A DNA stretch of 64,000 bases from Caldilineaceae bacterium SB0661_bin_32 (GTDB lineage Bacteria; Chloroflexota; Anaerolineae; Caldilineales; Caldilineaceae). The notes beneath the pieces are model-generated. The model worked only from the letters and a program-made list of their open reading frames with translations, did no database searches and was not told the origin of the DNA. Where the stretch lies: contig VXMH01000031.1 in assembly GCA_009841235.1 (NCBI GenBank), forward strand, positions 1 through 64,000. The letters run 5' to 3'. Within the stretch, counting starts at the first letter, position 1. Each line of letters opens with the position of its first letter. A program made the translations under genes and the position numbers. Shown piece by piece: positions 52,850-64,000 of the stretch.

Positions 52850-53836
52850 TTAAGCCTCCGTGCGCGCATAGATAGCGCTGATTACATCCTCGAGTGAGGG
52901 CTCCGAAACGGTTACGTCGGCCAGGCTGCCCGCCGCGGCCAGGCCGCTGATCACCGGCTCAACCGGCGTTTTGCGGGTGTCAAAGCGCATTTTAGCTCCA
53001 TAGCGGCCCACCTTCAGCATCTCCACACCGGGCAGGCTGAAGTCCGGGGCAAGCTGCTCGTTGTAGCGCACATCGACAGTCTTGACGGTCAGATATCGCC
53101 GCTTGAGGGTCGATACCTTGTCACGATAGACGATCTCGCCGTGGTTGACGATGATCACGCGCCGGCACAGCGTTTCAATGTCGCCGGCATCGTGACTCGT
53201 CAACAGCACACCAACGCCTTCCAGCTCGTTCATGCGTTGAATCGTCATGCGCAGGCGCTGCTTGGCGACCACGTCGAGACCGATGGACGGCTCGTCCAGC
53301 AGGAGGACGCGCGGCTTATGCAGAAGAGATGCGGCAACCTCGCACCGCATGCGCTGGCCGAGCGAGAGCTTTCGCACCGGCGTTTCCAACAGCTCTTCGA
53401 TCTCGAAGGCTTCGGCCAGGAAGGAGATACGGCGCTTCAGCGAACCGTCATCAAGTTCGTAGATCTTGCCGAAGAGGTAGAAGGTATCCACTGCCGGCAG
53501 GTGATACCAGAGCTGAGGGCGCTGCCCGAAGACGGAGCCGATCTGAAAGGCAAGGGCCTGGCGCTGCCGCCACGGCACATAGCCAAGTACCGCGGCTTCG
53601 CCGCTGCTGGGGTGCAATATGCCGGTCAGAATCTTGATTGTGGTCGACTTGCCGGCGCCATTGGGGCCGATGAAGCCCAACAGCTCCCCTTCCTCCATTT
53701 CAAAGGATATGCCTCGCACCGCCTCGATGTCTTGAAATGCCGGCCTCCAGAGGGCGCGCAAACTCCCGCTCAGGCCGGCGGCCTTGCGTTTCGTCTGAAA
53801 GGTCTTGCGCAAATTGCGCACCGATATCGCATTCAT
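52850..53836 (-). CDS. ABC-2 exporter ATP-binding protein
   Basis: A 328-residue ATPase. Walker A is GPNGAGKSTT (about residues 58-67), the signature is LSLGQRMRCEVAASLLHKPR, and Walker B is VLLLDEPSIGLD. The H-loop is in LLTSHD. A C-terminal extension follows, as in drug or polysaccharide exporters of the DrrA type. The start at 53836 is chosen for the MNAISVRNLRKTF N-terminus; the frame is open for 288 bases more upstream, toward alaS. It is first in the exporter operon. Confidence 0.93.
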   Translation of the reverse strand: MNAISVRNLRKTFQTKRKAAGLSGSLRALWRPAFQDIEAVRGISFEMEEGELLGFIGPNGAGKSTTIKILTGILHPSSGEAAVLGYVPWRQRQALAFQIGSVFGQRPQLWYHLPAVDTFYLFGKIYELDDGSLKRRISFLAEAFEIEELLETPVRKLSLGQRMRCEVAASLLHKPRVLLLDEPSIGLDVVAKQRLRMTIQRMNELEGVGVLLTSHDAGDIETLCRRVIIVNHGEIVYRDKVSTLKRRYLTVKTVDVRYNEQLAPDFSLPGVEMLKVGRYGAKMRFDTRKTPVEPVISGLAAAGSLADVTVSEPSLEDVISAIYARTEA

Positions 53837-53994
53837 TGCCAAGCATCCATTGCGATAAAAGTTCGCACACTGCGAACTGATCGAGCCGAACTGTAAGGCG
53901 CCGTGCCCCAGACGGCTGCCCGTCGTCAGGCCATTATCAACGCGGACCGGACACAACGCCAAGAAATTGGAGATGAGAACTGTGAGCGCTGTGG

Positions 53995-54025
53995 TTTCGC
54001 GAAACGGCCTCTGATTTGCTACAAT
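53995..54025 (+). promoter_or_regulatory. Predicted promoter of alaS with a palindrome
   Basis: TGC-TACAAT with the -10 at 54020-54025 and TTTCGC at 53995-54000 (19-base spacing). The -35 is part of a perfect palindrome TTTCGCGAAA (53995-54004). Confidence 0.4.
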
Positions 54026-54115
54026 CGACAGCAGTTTGTCCGGTCTGCGGCACAGGGGGTGACCGGCGCCCACGGGATCACGCAAACGGCAGGCAGAAAA
54101 CAGGCGAGGCGTCCG

Positions 54116-56815
<2,700 letters not shown>

Positions 56816-56876
56816 CGGGCGCTCAGGCCCCGCACACCGATTGCGGGCAACCTGATGCTTAGACCGGTTCAATCCA

Positions 56877-58478
56877 GTGGCAGAGTTCCTGAACGTTAAC
56901 CCCGACATACGAATCGAAGCCCTGCGCCAACAGCTGGCGCGCATGGGGCGCGGGGCAGTGGCCCTGGTCCTGCCCCGCGGCTGCGCGCAGCTGGAAAGCC
57001 TGCCGCGGCTACGGTTGCTCCAACGCCAGTCCCAGTTCCTGGGCCAGGATTTGGCGCTGGTAACAAGGGATCCGACGATTCGCAAGAACGCCAAACGGTT
57101 GGGCATCGTTGTATTTGGCAGCGAAGCGGCCGTGCGATTGCGCGGCTGGGGCAGGGGCGGCTCCGCTCCTGCCATCGAATCCGACCGGCCCGACGCATGG
57201 CTGCCTGAACCGCCTCACTGGCGCAAGCACAATGGGTCGATCGATCCGAAGCTGGCTGCGCGTCCCCGCCTGGACCGCGTCCGCAGCCGCCGCGTCCGCG
57301 CCACCCGGCGCTATCAGAGCACGGCCCCGCTATGGCTGCAGCTCGCTGGCTACCTTCTTGTAGGCATCTTCCTGGCCGCATTTCTGGGTGGTTTCGTCTA
57401 CTTCGTGCTGCCCGCGGCCACAGTTACGCTTGTGCCGGGTCAGCGCGCCCTTGAAACGACCTTAGTTCTGACGGCAGACCCACAGGTTGAGGTTACGGAT
57501 CTGGAGCAAGGGCTGCTGTCGGCGCGCCTGATTGAGACGACCGTGGAAGCAACAGGCACCGTATCTACGACTGGCAGCGGGTGGTCTGAAACAGACTTCG
57601 CCAAAGGAAAGGTAGTCTTTACGAACCAGACCAACGGCACGGTACGTATCCCTGCCGGCACGATCGTCTCCACCAGTACCGGTGATGATGTTGATTTCCG
57701 GATCCTTGAGGACCTTGAAATCGCCGGCCCCCTGGGTACACAGGCCGAGGTTGAAATTGAAGCAACTGAGCCGGGAATCCTGGGCAATGTACCCAGCAAC
57801 AGGATCACCACAGTCGCCGGAGGTTTGCGCACCCGCGTGCGCGTGACGAACCCGGAGGCCACTGCGGGGGGCGCCAATGCCCGCGTACGCCTGGTCACGC
57901 AGGAGGATAGGGACAGGTTGGTTGACCGGGTCTACACCGGCATTCGGGAGGTGGCCCATGAAAGGCTGTCGACGGAACTGGGCCCAGACGAGTGGATGCC
58001 CGAAGATACCATCCTGACCTGGATTACCGCCCAGTTTTTCGACCAGTTCAATGATGAACCCGCCGACGAGCTCAATCTCACTCTCCGAGTGCTGATCCAG
58101 GGAAGCGTGATCAACCGGACAGAATCCGAAGAGGCAGCCATGGTGGCGCTGCGCAGCGAAGTGCCGGAGCGCGGCCAGCTGGTGGCCGAATCGATCAGGT
58201 TTACGGTCGAGCCCAATACGGTCGTAACCGGGCGCACGCTGCGATACTCCATGACCGCGAGCGGGAACTACGTCATCCCTATCGACGTGAGAGCCGTCAG
58301 CCGCGCCGTAACCGGCCTGAACACTGAAGAAGCGGCCCGCAGGCTGCAGGAAGAGTGGCTGCTGGCCAGAGAGCCGGAGTTCTACCAGGACCCCGCCTGG
58401 TTCGGCACCCTTCCCCAGATCGCCAGACGCATCCAGGTCCGGGTCGAGTTGAGCGAAGCTGCGCGCAGCAGGCAGTAG
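56877..58478 (+). CDS. Baseplate J/gp47-like membrane protein
   Basis: A 533-residue protein from a GTG start. The N-terminal 150 residues are cytoplasmic and basic, with a region resembling a Rossmann-like fold (ALVLPRG). One membrane helix follows at about residues 160-182. The large C-terminal part consists of beta-rich segments with FTNQTNGTVRIPAGTIVSTS and a set of Thr/Val strands like the baseplate J core. Several Chloroflexota proteins carry such a domain, but no phage or contractile tail genes are near. It lies between alaS and ruvX. Confidence 0.75.
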   Translation: MAEFLNVNPDIRIEALRQQLARMGRGAVALVLPRGCAQLESLPRLRLLQRQSQFLGQDLALVTRDPTIRKNAKRLGIVVFGSEAAVRLRGWGRGGSAPAIESDRPDAWLPEPPHWRKHNGSIDPKLAARPRLDRVRSRRVRATRRYQSTAPLWLQLAGYLLVGIFLAAFLGGFVYFVLPAATVTLVPGQRALETTLVLTADPQVEVTDLEQGLLSARLIETTVEATGTVSTTGSGWSETDFAKGKVVFTNQTNGTVRIPAGTIVSTSTGDDVDFRILEDLEIAGPLGTQAEVEIEATEPGILGNVPSNRITTVAGGLRTRVRVTNPEATAGGANARVRLVTQEDRDRLVDRVYTGIREVAHERLSTELGPDEWMPEDTILTWITAQFFDQFNDEPADELNLTLRVLIQGSVINRTESEEAAMVALRSEVPERGQLVAESIRFTVEPNTVVTGRTLRYSMTASGNYVIPIDVRAVSRAVTGLNTEEAARRLQEEWLLAREPEFYQDPAWFGTLPQIARRIQVRVELSEAARSRQ

Positions 58479-58491
58479 CCTGTTGGAGCCA

Positions 58492-58956
58492 ATGACCCTC
58501 CACTTTCACCCCAAAAGTTCAGAGCCGCCCGGCAAGATCATTGCCCTGGACGTGGGCGACGCCCGCATCGGCGTTGCCGCCTGCGATCCACTGCGCCTGA
58601 CCGTGCGTCCGCTGCGTACTCTGCGCCGGCGCAACCGCCGCACCGACTTCGATGCCCTCGCCCAAGTCATTGTAGAAGAGGAGGCTGTGCTGATCGTGTG
58701 CGGGCTGCCCTACAACATGGATGGCAGCGAAGGCCCGCAAGCGCGCAAGATCCGCAACTGGGCAGCGCGCTTCACGCGGGCGCTACGCAACATCCGCGGC
58801 AGAGAAGTGCCCCTGGTCTTCTGGGATGAACGCCTCAGCAGCTTTGCCGCCGACGAGTGGATCGCCGAAGGAGGTTCACCAGCGGCCGGCCAGGACGCGG
58901 TCGCCGCGGCGGTGATCTTGCGCAGCTATCTGGATGAACAGAGGAGCTGTCGATAG
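58492..58956 (+). CDS. ruvX: Putative pre-16S rRNA nuclease/Holliday junction resolvase RuvX
   Basis: RNase H-like enzyme (YqgF family), 154 residues. IALDVGDARIGVAA holds the first acidic residue (about residue 21), GLPYNMDGSEGPQA is the family signature, FWDERLSS has the second acidic residue, and the final QDAVAAAVIL has the third. ATG 58492 is used, but TTG 58483 is also possible. It often lies near alaS in bacteria, as here. Confidence 0.92.
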   Translation: MTLHFHPKSSEPPGKIIALDVGDARIGVAACDPLRLTVRPLRTLRRRNRRTDFDALAQVIVEEEAVLIVCGLPYNMDGSEGPQARKIRNWAARFTRALRNIRGREVPLVFWDERLSSFAADEWIAEGGSPAAGQDAVAAAVILRSYLDEQRSCR

Positions 58957-59042
58957 ATCGATCTCAGGTGCTCTCTGGGCGCAATCAAATGCCGCAGGGT
59001 TATCTTGCCTGCGCTTTCCCTCAAGAACTCAAGAAGCGCAGG

Positions 59043-60515
59043 TTACGGATAGATACCCCGGTACTTTACCGCATCCACAATGCGCTGGATAGCGATCGTG
59101 TAAGCTGCCGTCCTCAGGTCCTGGTTGGTCTGAACTGTGATTGCCAGCACTTCGTCCAGATTATCCAGCAGCTTTCGCTTCATCTGATGCCGGATATCGC
59201 TCTCGTCCCAGGAAAAGGCCTGCAGGTCCTGCACCCATTCGAAGTAACTGACCACCACACCACCGGCATTACATAGAATATCGGGGATGATCAGGGCCCC
59301 CTTGTCTTCCAGTATGCGGTCAGCTTCGGGCGTCGTCGGCCCGTTGGCGCCCTCGGCGATGACCCGGGCGTTGATCTTGTGCGCGTTCTCGCCGGTGATC
59401 TGTCCTTCCAGTGCGGCCGGAACCAGCACATCCACCTTCAACGCCAGCAGCTCTTCATTCGTCAACGTGTCCGCGCGCGGGTATCCGGCGACCGTCCCAG
59501 TCTCTTCAGCGTAATGCTTCAGATGGCGTGGATCCAGTCCCCTCTCATCATAGACCGCGCCGCCCACGTCGCTGACGGCCACGATCTGCGCGCCCCGTTC
59601 GTGCATCGAGCGCGCCGTCCAGCTGCCGACATTGCCGAACCCCTGTATCGCAACCGTTGCATCTTCTATATCGAGTCCCATGCGGCGGCGCAGCATGGCC
59701 CTGGTTATGTATGTGATGCCCAGGCCCGTGGCGTATTCCCTGCCGGCAGAGCCGTTCACAGCGAGAGGCTTGCCGGTCGTGACAGCCGGTACGGAATAGC
59801 CTCTGTGCATGGAATAGGTGTCCATAATCCAGGCCATAACCTGCGCATTTGTACCCACGTCCGGCGCGGGAATGTCCATCTCCGGCCCGATGAAGAGACT
59901 GATTTCCGTGGTATAGCGCCGGGTCAACGCCTGCAACTCCCTCTCCGAGAGCTCCTTGGGGTTTACGATGACGCCGCCCTTGGCGCCGCCATAGGGCAGA
60001 TTCATCAGCGCGCATTTCCAGGTCATCCACATGGCCAGCGCTCGAGATTCGTCCAGCGTCACATCCGGGTGGTAACGAATGCCCCCCTTTGTGGGCCCCA
60101 GCGCGGTGTTGTGATGCACCCGAAACCCGGTGAAGATTCGAATCGAGTCATCATCCATCACCACCGGAAAGTGGACGACCAGCTCCCGGCGCGGCATCTT
60201 CAGATATTCCCGCATATTGTCGTCAAGATCCATGGCATTGGCGACGCGGGTCAGTTGCTCCTGGGCCACGGAGAATGCGCTGGCGCGTTGAAACGCATGC
60301 GGGCGGCCCGGCGCAGATTCCATATCTGTTGGTTGGGTGCTGGAAGGAGGATGCTGCCTGGAAGCGCCGGTTTCGGCCGGCGGGGGTGAGTCGACAGTTG
60401 CAAGTGAAGGGGACAATGCGTCTGGCCCGTCTGTGCGGGAGCGGGAACCGGACTGTTCATTTGAATTGCTCACTTCCCGCGCCGCAGAGTTCGAGCCGTG
60501 CTGTTTTTTCGTCAT
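59043..60515 (-). CDS. gdhA: Glutamate dehydrogenase (Glu/Leu/Phe/Val family)
   Basis: NAD(P)-dependent enzyme that interconverts glutamate and 2-oxoglutarate plus ammonia, 490 residues. The catalytic region is [24 protein letters not shown] and [18 protein letters not shown]. The nucleotide-binding fold starts at [10 protein letters not shown] (about residue 300). ATG 60515 is chosen for an AGAGGTG site about eight bases upstream. The first 75 residues are a Ser/Pro/Thr-rich extension absent from most family members. It links in function, not position, to the amtB-glnB cluster. Confidence 0.93.
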   Translation of the reverse strand: MTKKQHGSNSAAREVSNSNEQSGSRSRTDGPDALSPSLATVDSPPPAETGASRQHPPSSTQPTDMESAPGRPHAFQRASAFSVAQEQLTRVANAMDLDDNMREYLKMPRRELVVHFPVVMDDDSIRIFTGFRVHHNTALGPTKGGIRYHPDVTLDESRALAMWMTWKCALMNLPYGGAKGGVIVNPKELSERELQALTRRYTTEISLFIGPEMDIPAPDVGTNAQVMAWIMDTYSMHRGYSVPAVTTGKPLAVNGSAGREYATGLGITYITRAMLRRRMGLDIEDATVAIQGFGNVGSWTARSMHERGAQIVAVSDVGGAVYDERGLDPRHLKHYAEETGTVAGYPRADTLTNEELLALKVDVLVPAALEGQITGENAHKINARVIAEGANGPTTPEADRILEDKGALIIPDILCNAGGVVVSYFEWVQDLQAFSWDESDIRHQMKRKLLDNLDEVLAITVQTNQDLRTAAYTIAIQRIVDAVKYRGIYP

Positions 60516-60629
60516 TGAAAAACACCTCTTCTGTTTCAGGTTCAGACACAACCGTCTGAATTCGCGAAGCGCCCAAGAGTTCCTGGTTTCTCGGGCAGGG
60601 CCCGTTCACCAGGAAGGCGCGAGCCGGGT

Positions 60630-61454
60630 CTACTCCATGAGCCCTCCCAGAAAGGTTGCCGTGCGCCTTGTGGCCTCTGCCGGGGTCATGTCGCCGCCAA
60701 AGGCCTGATGCATTGTCACACAGCCGTCGTATCCTATTGTTCGCAAGCCGTCGAATATGGCTGCGAAGTCGATTCCCCCCGGCGCATCCAACGGGCGCAG
60801 AGTGGACATGACTTTTCCTCGCGTCCACGTTTCCATCGGTTGGCGTCCGTCCGGATCGGGCGTGTGGTTTTGCAGATAGACATTGAACAGCCAGGGCTGA
60901 AACGCACGCAGAGCGGCCTCGCCATAGGGCTGGCCGCACAGGGCCAGATTGGCCGGCTCATAGATGATACCGAAGTTGGGCCTGCCGACCTTTTTCAGCA
61001 CGGCCACCGAACCCTCCACCGTCTCGAAGAGGCTGCGCGTGTGGCTCTGATGGGCCAGGCGGATACCCCGCTCGCGGGCCTCATCGGCCGCCCGCCTGGC
61101 ATGAACAATGTCCTCCTCCTTCTTCATGCAGATTCGGATCAGGTCGGCTCCCAGCGCCTCGGCCAGATCGAGGGAGGGGGTAATGCGCCGCAGACTGTTG
61201 GGACCTTCGGCGCTGTTTTCCGGTACAGGAAAATCGGCGGTTACCATCGAGATGGTCAGACCGTGCTCGCTTACCGTACCCTTTGCGCGTGCAGCCGTCC
61301 CAGCGGGGCTGTGGACACCGACAACCGATGCGCGCATACAGAGGGCGTCGTATCCTGCGCCGGCCGCGATGCGCGCCAGTTCCTCCAGAGGTATGGCGCT
61401 TTCCCGCTTGTTGCTGAAGCTTTCCGCAACCCGCACTGAAAGAGAAAGTATCAT
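60630..61454 (-). CDS. Sugar phosphate isomerase/epimerase (xylose isomerase-like)
   Basis: A 274-residue TIM-barrel protein of the AP endonuclease 2/xylose isomerase-like superfamily. A motif of the type IRICMKKEEDIVHARRAADE is at about residues 110-130, IIYEPANLALCG follows near 168, and TMHQAFGGDM near the end supplies further likely metal ligands. The substrate is unknown. The ATG has no ribosome site; TATACT (61467-61462) lies seven bases before it, so the message may be leaderless. It is divergent from mtaB. Confidence 0.75.
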   Translation of the reverse strand: MILSLSVRVAESFSNKRESAIPLEELARIAAGAGYDALCMRASVVGVHSPAGTAARAKGTVSEHGLTISMVTADFPVPENSAEGPNSLRRITPSLDLAEALGADLIRICMKKEEDIVHARRAADEARERGIRLAHQSHTRSLFETVEGSVAVLKKVGRPNFGIIYEPANLALCGQPYGEAALRAFQPWLFNVYLQNHTPDPDGRQPMETWTRGKVMSTLRPLDAPGGIDFAAIFDGLRTIGYDGCVTMHQAFGGDMTPAEATRRTATFLGGLME

Positions 61455-61461
61455 ACTGTCG

Positions 61462-61467
61462 AGTATA
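61462..61467 (-). promoter_or_regulatory. -10 element directly before the isomerase gene
   Basis: On the minus strand TATACT is followed by seven bases and then ATG, so transcription would begin about at the A of the start codon. Confidence 0.5.
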
Positions 61468-61483
61468 CCTGAATCGGGATTAT

Positions 61484-61511
61484 TTTGGTAAAAAAGGTTC
61501 CGTGTTATCCT
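61484..61511 (+). promoter_or_regulatory. Predicted promoter of mtaB
   Basis: TTTGGT (61484-61489) and TATCCT (61506-61511) are separated by 16 bases, with TGT before the -10. It drives mtaB about 68 bases downstream. Confidence 0.45.
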
Positions 61512-61578
61512 GTTACGGTCAGGCGCCGATTTCGGCTATGAAGACCGGCATCCGGCTACCATCCACAAGTTGCAACCA

Positions 61579-62919
61579 ATGCGCGTATTCCTCGACCAGC
61601 TGGGCTGCAGGCTCAACTTCAGCGAAAACAGTACTTTGGCGGGACGCCTCAATGCAGCCGGGCATCGCATCGTAGGCCGCCCGGAAGAGGCCCAGGTGAT
61701 CGTGCTCAACACCTGTGCGGTCACGAGTCAGGCGGCGCGCAAGAGCCGCCAGGCGGCCCGTCACCTGAACAAGCGCAACCCCGCCGCCCGTATCGCCGTG
61801 ACGGGCTGTTACGCCACGCTGGCTCCCCAGGAAAGCGCCGATCTTCCCGGTGTCGAACTGGTGGCAGACAACCATGCGAAGGAGATGCTGCACACGCTGC
61901 TCGAGCCCTGGAGCGCGGCGTTCTCCGATCCTGACGATCTGTCCCGCATCCAGCCGCACGGTTCGCCCTTCGCGCCGGCGTGCCCTGAGGAGGAGGGAGG
62001 CCGCACGCGCGCCTTCGTCAAGGTCCAGGACGGCTGCCAGAACCGCTGCACGTTCTGCATCGTCACCGCCCTGCGCGGCGACAGCCGCAGCCGCACGACG
62101 GCCGACGTCGTGAGGGAGGTGCAGGCGCTGGCAGCCAGCGGCTACCGCGAAGCGGTGCTCACAGGCGTCCACCTGGGGGCATTCGGCAGGGACCTGCCGG
62201 GCCGTCAGCGGACCGATCTCAAGGAACTGACGGCAGCCATTCTCACCGATACCGACATCGCCCGCCTGCGGCTCAGCAGCCTGGAGCCCTGGGAACTGGC
62301 GGACGGCTTCTTTGACCTGTGGCAGCGGTGGCCGGGGAGGCTGTGCCCCCATCTGCACCTGCCTCTGCAGGCCGGTACCGACGCCCAACTGCGCCGCATG
62401 GCCCGCCGTTGCACCGTTGCCAGCTTCCGCAAGCTGGCGGCTGACGCCCGCGCCGCCATCCCGAATCTGATCATCACCACAGATCTGATCGTCGGTTTTC
62501 CCGGCGAGTCGGATGCCGACCATGAAGAGGGCCTACGCTTCGTCGAAGAGATGCGCTTCGCCCACGCGCACATCTTCCCCTTCAGCGCCCGCGCCGGCAC
62601 AGCCGCAGCCGAATTCGACGGGCAGGTAAAGAAAGCGGTCAAGCGGGAGCGTTCCCGGCGTATGCACCAGGTGGTAGCAGGCACGGGCCGGCTGGAACGA
62701 ACGCGATACGTCGGCGCAACTCGACCCGTTCTGTGGGAGGGCGCCGGTCAACAGCTGACCGATCAGGCCGGCATCTTGCTCTGGAGCGGCCTGACGGACA
62801 ACTACCTGCGCGTGACGGCCCAAGCGCCCGCGGGCACTGACCTCAGCAACCGTATCACCCCCGTCCGCCTGGAGGAACTCCACGGCGAAACCCTATACGG
62901 CGAACCACTGCTGCAATAG
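61579..62919 (+). CDS. mtaB: tRNA t6A37 methylthiotransferase MtaB
   Basis: Radical-SAM enzyme that adds a methylthio group to N6-threonylcarbamoyladenosine in tRNA, 446 residues. The N-terminal methylthiotransferase cluster uses [15 protein letters not shown] and TGCYA. The radical SAM cluster is CQNRCTFC (about residue 153). [22 protein letters not shown] and [15 protein letters not shown] are typical, and a TRAM-like domain ends the protein. ATG 61579 is chosen; TTG 61570 is also possible. The AVTSQA and [10 protein letters not shown] details favour MtaB over MiaB. Confidence 0.92.
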   Translation: MRVFLDQLGCRLNFSENSTLAGRLNAAGHRIVGRPEEAQVIVLNTCAVTSQAARKSRQAARHLNKRNPAARIAVTGCYATLAPQESADLPGVELVADNHAKEMLHTLLEPWSAAFSDPDDLSRIQPHGSPFAPACPEEEGGRTRAFVKVQDGCQNRCTFCIVTALRGDSRSRTTADVVREVQALAASGYREAVLTGVHLGAFGRDLPGRQRTDLKELTAAILTDTDIARLRLSSLEPWELADGFFDLWQRWPGRLCPHLHLPLQAGTDAQLRRMARRCTVASFRKLAADARAAIPNLIITTDLIVGFPGESDADHEEGLRFVEEMRFAHAHIFPFSARAGTAAAEFDGQVKKAVKRERSRRMHQVVAGTGRLERTRYVGATRPVLWEGAGQQLTDQAGILLWSGLTDNYLRVTAQAPAGTDLSNRITPVRLEELHGETLYGEPLLQ

Positions 62920-62993
62920 GCTTTTGTACCAGGCACAGACAGCAGCCGGCGGCGGCAGTCCTCCTTGCCGCGACAGTCTCACAGGAGCAACCG

Positions 62994-64000
62994 ATGGCAA
63001 CTGAACCGGCAGCAGGATCCAGTCAGGACTCGGCGCGCACACCGGGGCCGGGAGACCGCCGCGAGCAGATCGGCTGGTATTTCTATGACTGGGCGAATTC
63101 CGCATTCGCGACAACGGTTGGCGCCGTCTTTCTTGGCCCCTATGTGTCAAACCTGGCCGAGCAGGCAGCGGGGCCCGATGGGCTGATCCGCCTGTTCGGC
63201 ATTCCCATGGACCCGTATTCATTCTTCTCCTACTGCATTACGATTTCGGTAGTCCTGCAGGTGTTGTTTCTGCCGATTCTTGGCGCGATCGCCGACTACT
63301 CCAGCCTGCGCAAAAGGCTGATGCAGGTTTTCGCCGTTGCCGGCTCGGTCGCCGCGATGTTCATGTTCTTCATTACGGACGAGACCTGGTGGCTTGGGGG
63401 TCTTCTTTTTATCGGCGCCAATCTTTGCTTTGGCGCGGCCATTGTCTTCTACAATGCCTTTCTGCCGGACATTGCCGAGCCGGAGGACCGCGACCGCGTC
63501 TCGTCGGTGGGCTGGGCGCTGGGTTATCTGGGGGGCGGCATTCTTCTGACGCTCAATCTTGCCTTCTACCTGATGCACGACACTCTCGGCATCGACACAG
63601 GTCTGGCAGTGCGCATTAATCTGTTTTCCGGAGGTCTGTGGTGGTTCGGCTGGTCGTTCGTCACCTGGAGGCTGCTGCGTTCTCGAGACACCGCCAAAGA
63701 GCTTCTTCCCGGCGAGACCTATCTGTCGACCGGTCTCAGACAGCTGTGGGAGACCTTCAAAGAGGCCTCAAAGTATCCTCATACGATCCGTTTCCTGATC
63801 GCCTACCTGCTCTATAACGACGGCATCCAGACCGTGTTCGCCGTATCTGCGGTCTTCGCCGCCGCCCCTCTCGTTCAGGGAGGACTTGAGATCGAGCAGA
63901 GCATGCTCACGATGGTTATTCTGATGATCCAGTTCGTTGCCTTTGGGGGCGCGCTCCTCTTCGGCAGGGCGGCGGTTCGCATCGGCGCCAAAAAGGCCCT
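62994..64000 (+). CDS. MFS transporter, UMF1 family (partial, runs off the window)
   Basis: N-terminal 335 codons of a membrane transporter of the UMF1/Atg22-like group of the major facilitator superfamily. GWYFYDWANSAFATTV (about residues 27-42) is the hallmark, and FYNAFLPDIAEPEDRDRVSS with GWALGYLGGG (about 153-183) are also typical. The N-terminal 22 residues are hydrophilic. AGGAG lies eight bases before ATG 62994. It follows mtaB by 74 bases and may be co-transcribed. The gene is cut by the end of the window, not truncated in the genome. Confidence 0.9.
   Translation, partial: MATEPAAGSSQDSARTPGPGDRREQIGWYFYDWANSAFATTVGAVFLGPYVSNLAEQAAGPDGLIRLFGIPMDPYSFFSYCITISVVLQVLFLPILGAIADYSSLRKRLMQVFAVAGSVAAMFMFFITDETWWLGGLLFIGANLCFGAAIVFYNAFLPDIAEPEDRDRVSSVGWALGYLGGGILLTLNLAFYLMHDTLGIDTGLAVRINLFSGGLWWFGWSFVTWRLLRSRDTAKELLPGETYLSTGLRQLWETFKEASKYPHTIRFLIAYLLYNDGIQTVFAVSAVFAAAPLVQGGLEIEQSMLTMVILMIQFVAFGGALLFGRAAVRIGAKKA

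Noticed and set aside
56877-58478. A prophage or contractile injection system around the baseplate-J-like gene.
   Set aside because: Neighbours are alaS and ruvX, and there are no sheath, tube or spike genes.

Overview
The window is 64 kb of a GC-rich bacterial chromosome with densely packed housekeeping genes. The mix of genes suggests a Chloroflexota bacterium, perhaps near the Caldilineae/Anaerolineae. It combines split complex I genes, three M42 peptidases in a row, a MutL with the endonuclease motif, a CoxL/XDH-type hydroxylase and a baseplate-J-like membrane protein beside ruvX. That placement is inference from gene content only. No rRNA, tRNA, CRISPR array, prophage or intact insertion sequence was seen.

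Layout. Bases 1-385 hold an intergenic repeat element and a promoter. Bases 386-9090 are a complex I membrane-arm operon, nuoA-H-J-K-(TPR membrane protein)-L-M-N, without the peripheral-arm genes. Bases 9110-13700 carry an aldo/keto reductase, a SAM methyltransferase, a gene-poor stretch, a cysteine-dioxygenase-like cupin and an HpcH-type aldolase. Bases 13775-16345 hold a solute-binding lipoprotein with two nearly identical fused domains and its permease. Bases 16460-18768 are a minus-strand ammonium module: amtB followed by two tandem P-II genes. Bases 19180-20949 are pdxS-pdxT for pyridoxal phosphate. Then come a DUF4013 protein and queG (minus), rpsO-pnp, lepB, a permease-HAD fusion, and comEC (minus).

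Bases 33070-37069 are a molybdenum hydroxylase operon (FAD, 2Fe-2S and Mo subunits plus a MoaD/ThiS-like protein) ending at a terminator. A solitary DNA methyltransferase and mutL follow, then a DUF457-like protein and the classic tig-clpP-clpX proteostasis cluster. On the minus strand follow mutY, three M42 metallopeptidases with a zinc-ribbon protein, and an ABC-2 exporter (ATPase plus two permeases). Divergent from these run alaS, a baseplate-J-like membrane protein and ruvX. The right end holds gdhA and a sugar isomerase-like gene (minus), mtaB, and a UMF1 transporter cut by the window edge.

How the genes work together. The clearest units are respiration (nuo), nitrogen (amtB, two glnB genes, gdhA further away), RNA decay and ribosome (rpsO-pnp), protein quality control (tig-clpPX), peptide breakdown (M42 trio), DNA repair (mutL, mutY, ruvX) and tRNA modification or charging (queG, mtaB, alaS). 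The most unusual observations are an in-frame acidic Ser/Glu-rich extension after the UGA of amtB, a gene-converted tandem solute-binding protein, an AI-2E-permease/HAD-phosphatase fusion, a MoaD-like protein whose Gly-Gly is not C-terminal, strong hairpins inside three operons, and two genes that look leaderless.
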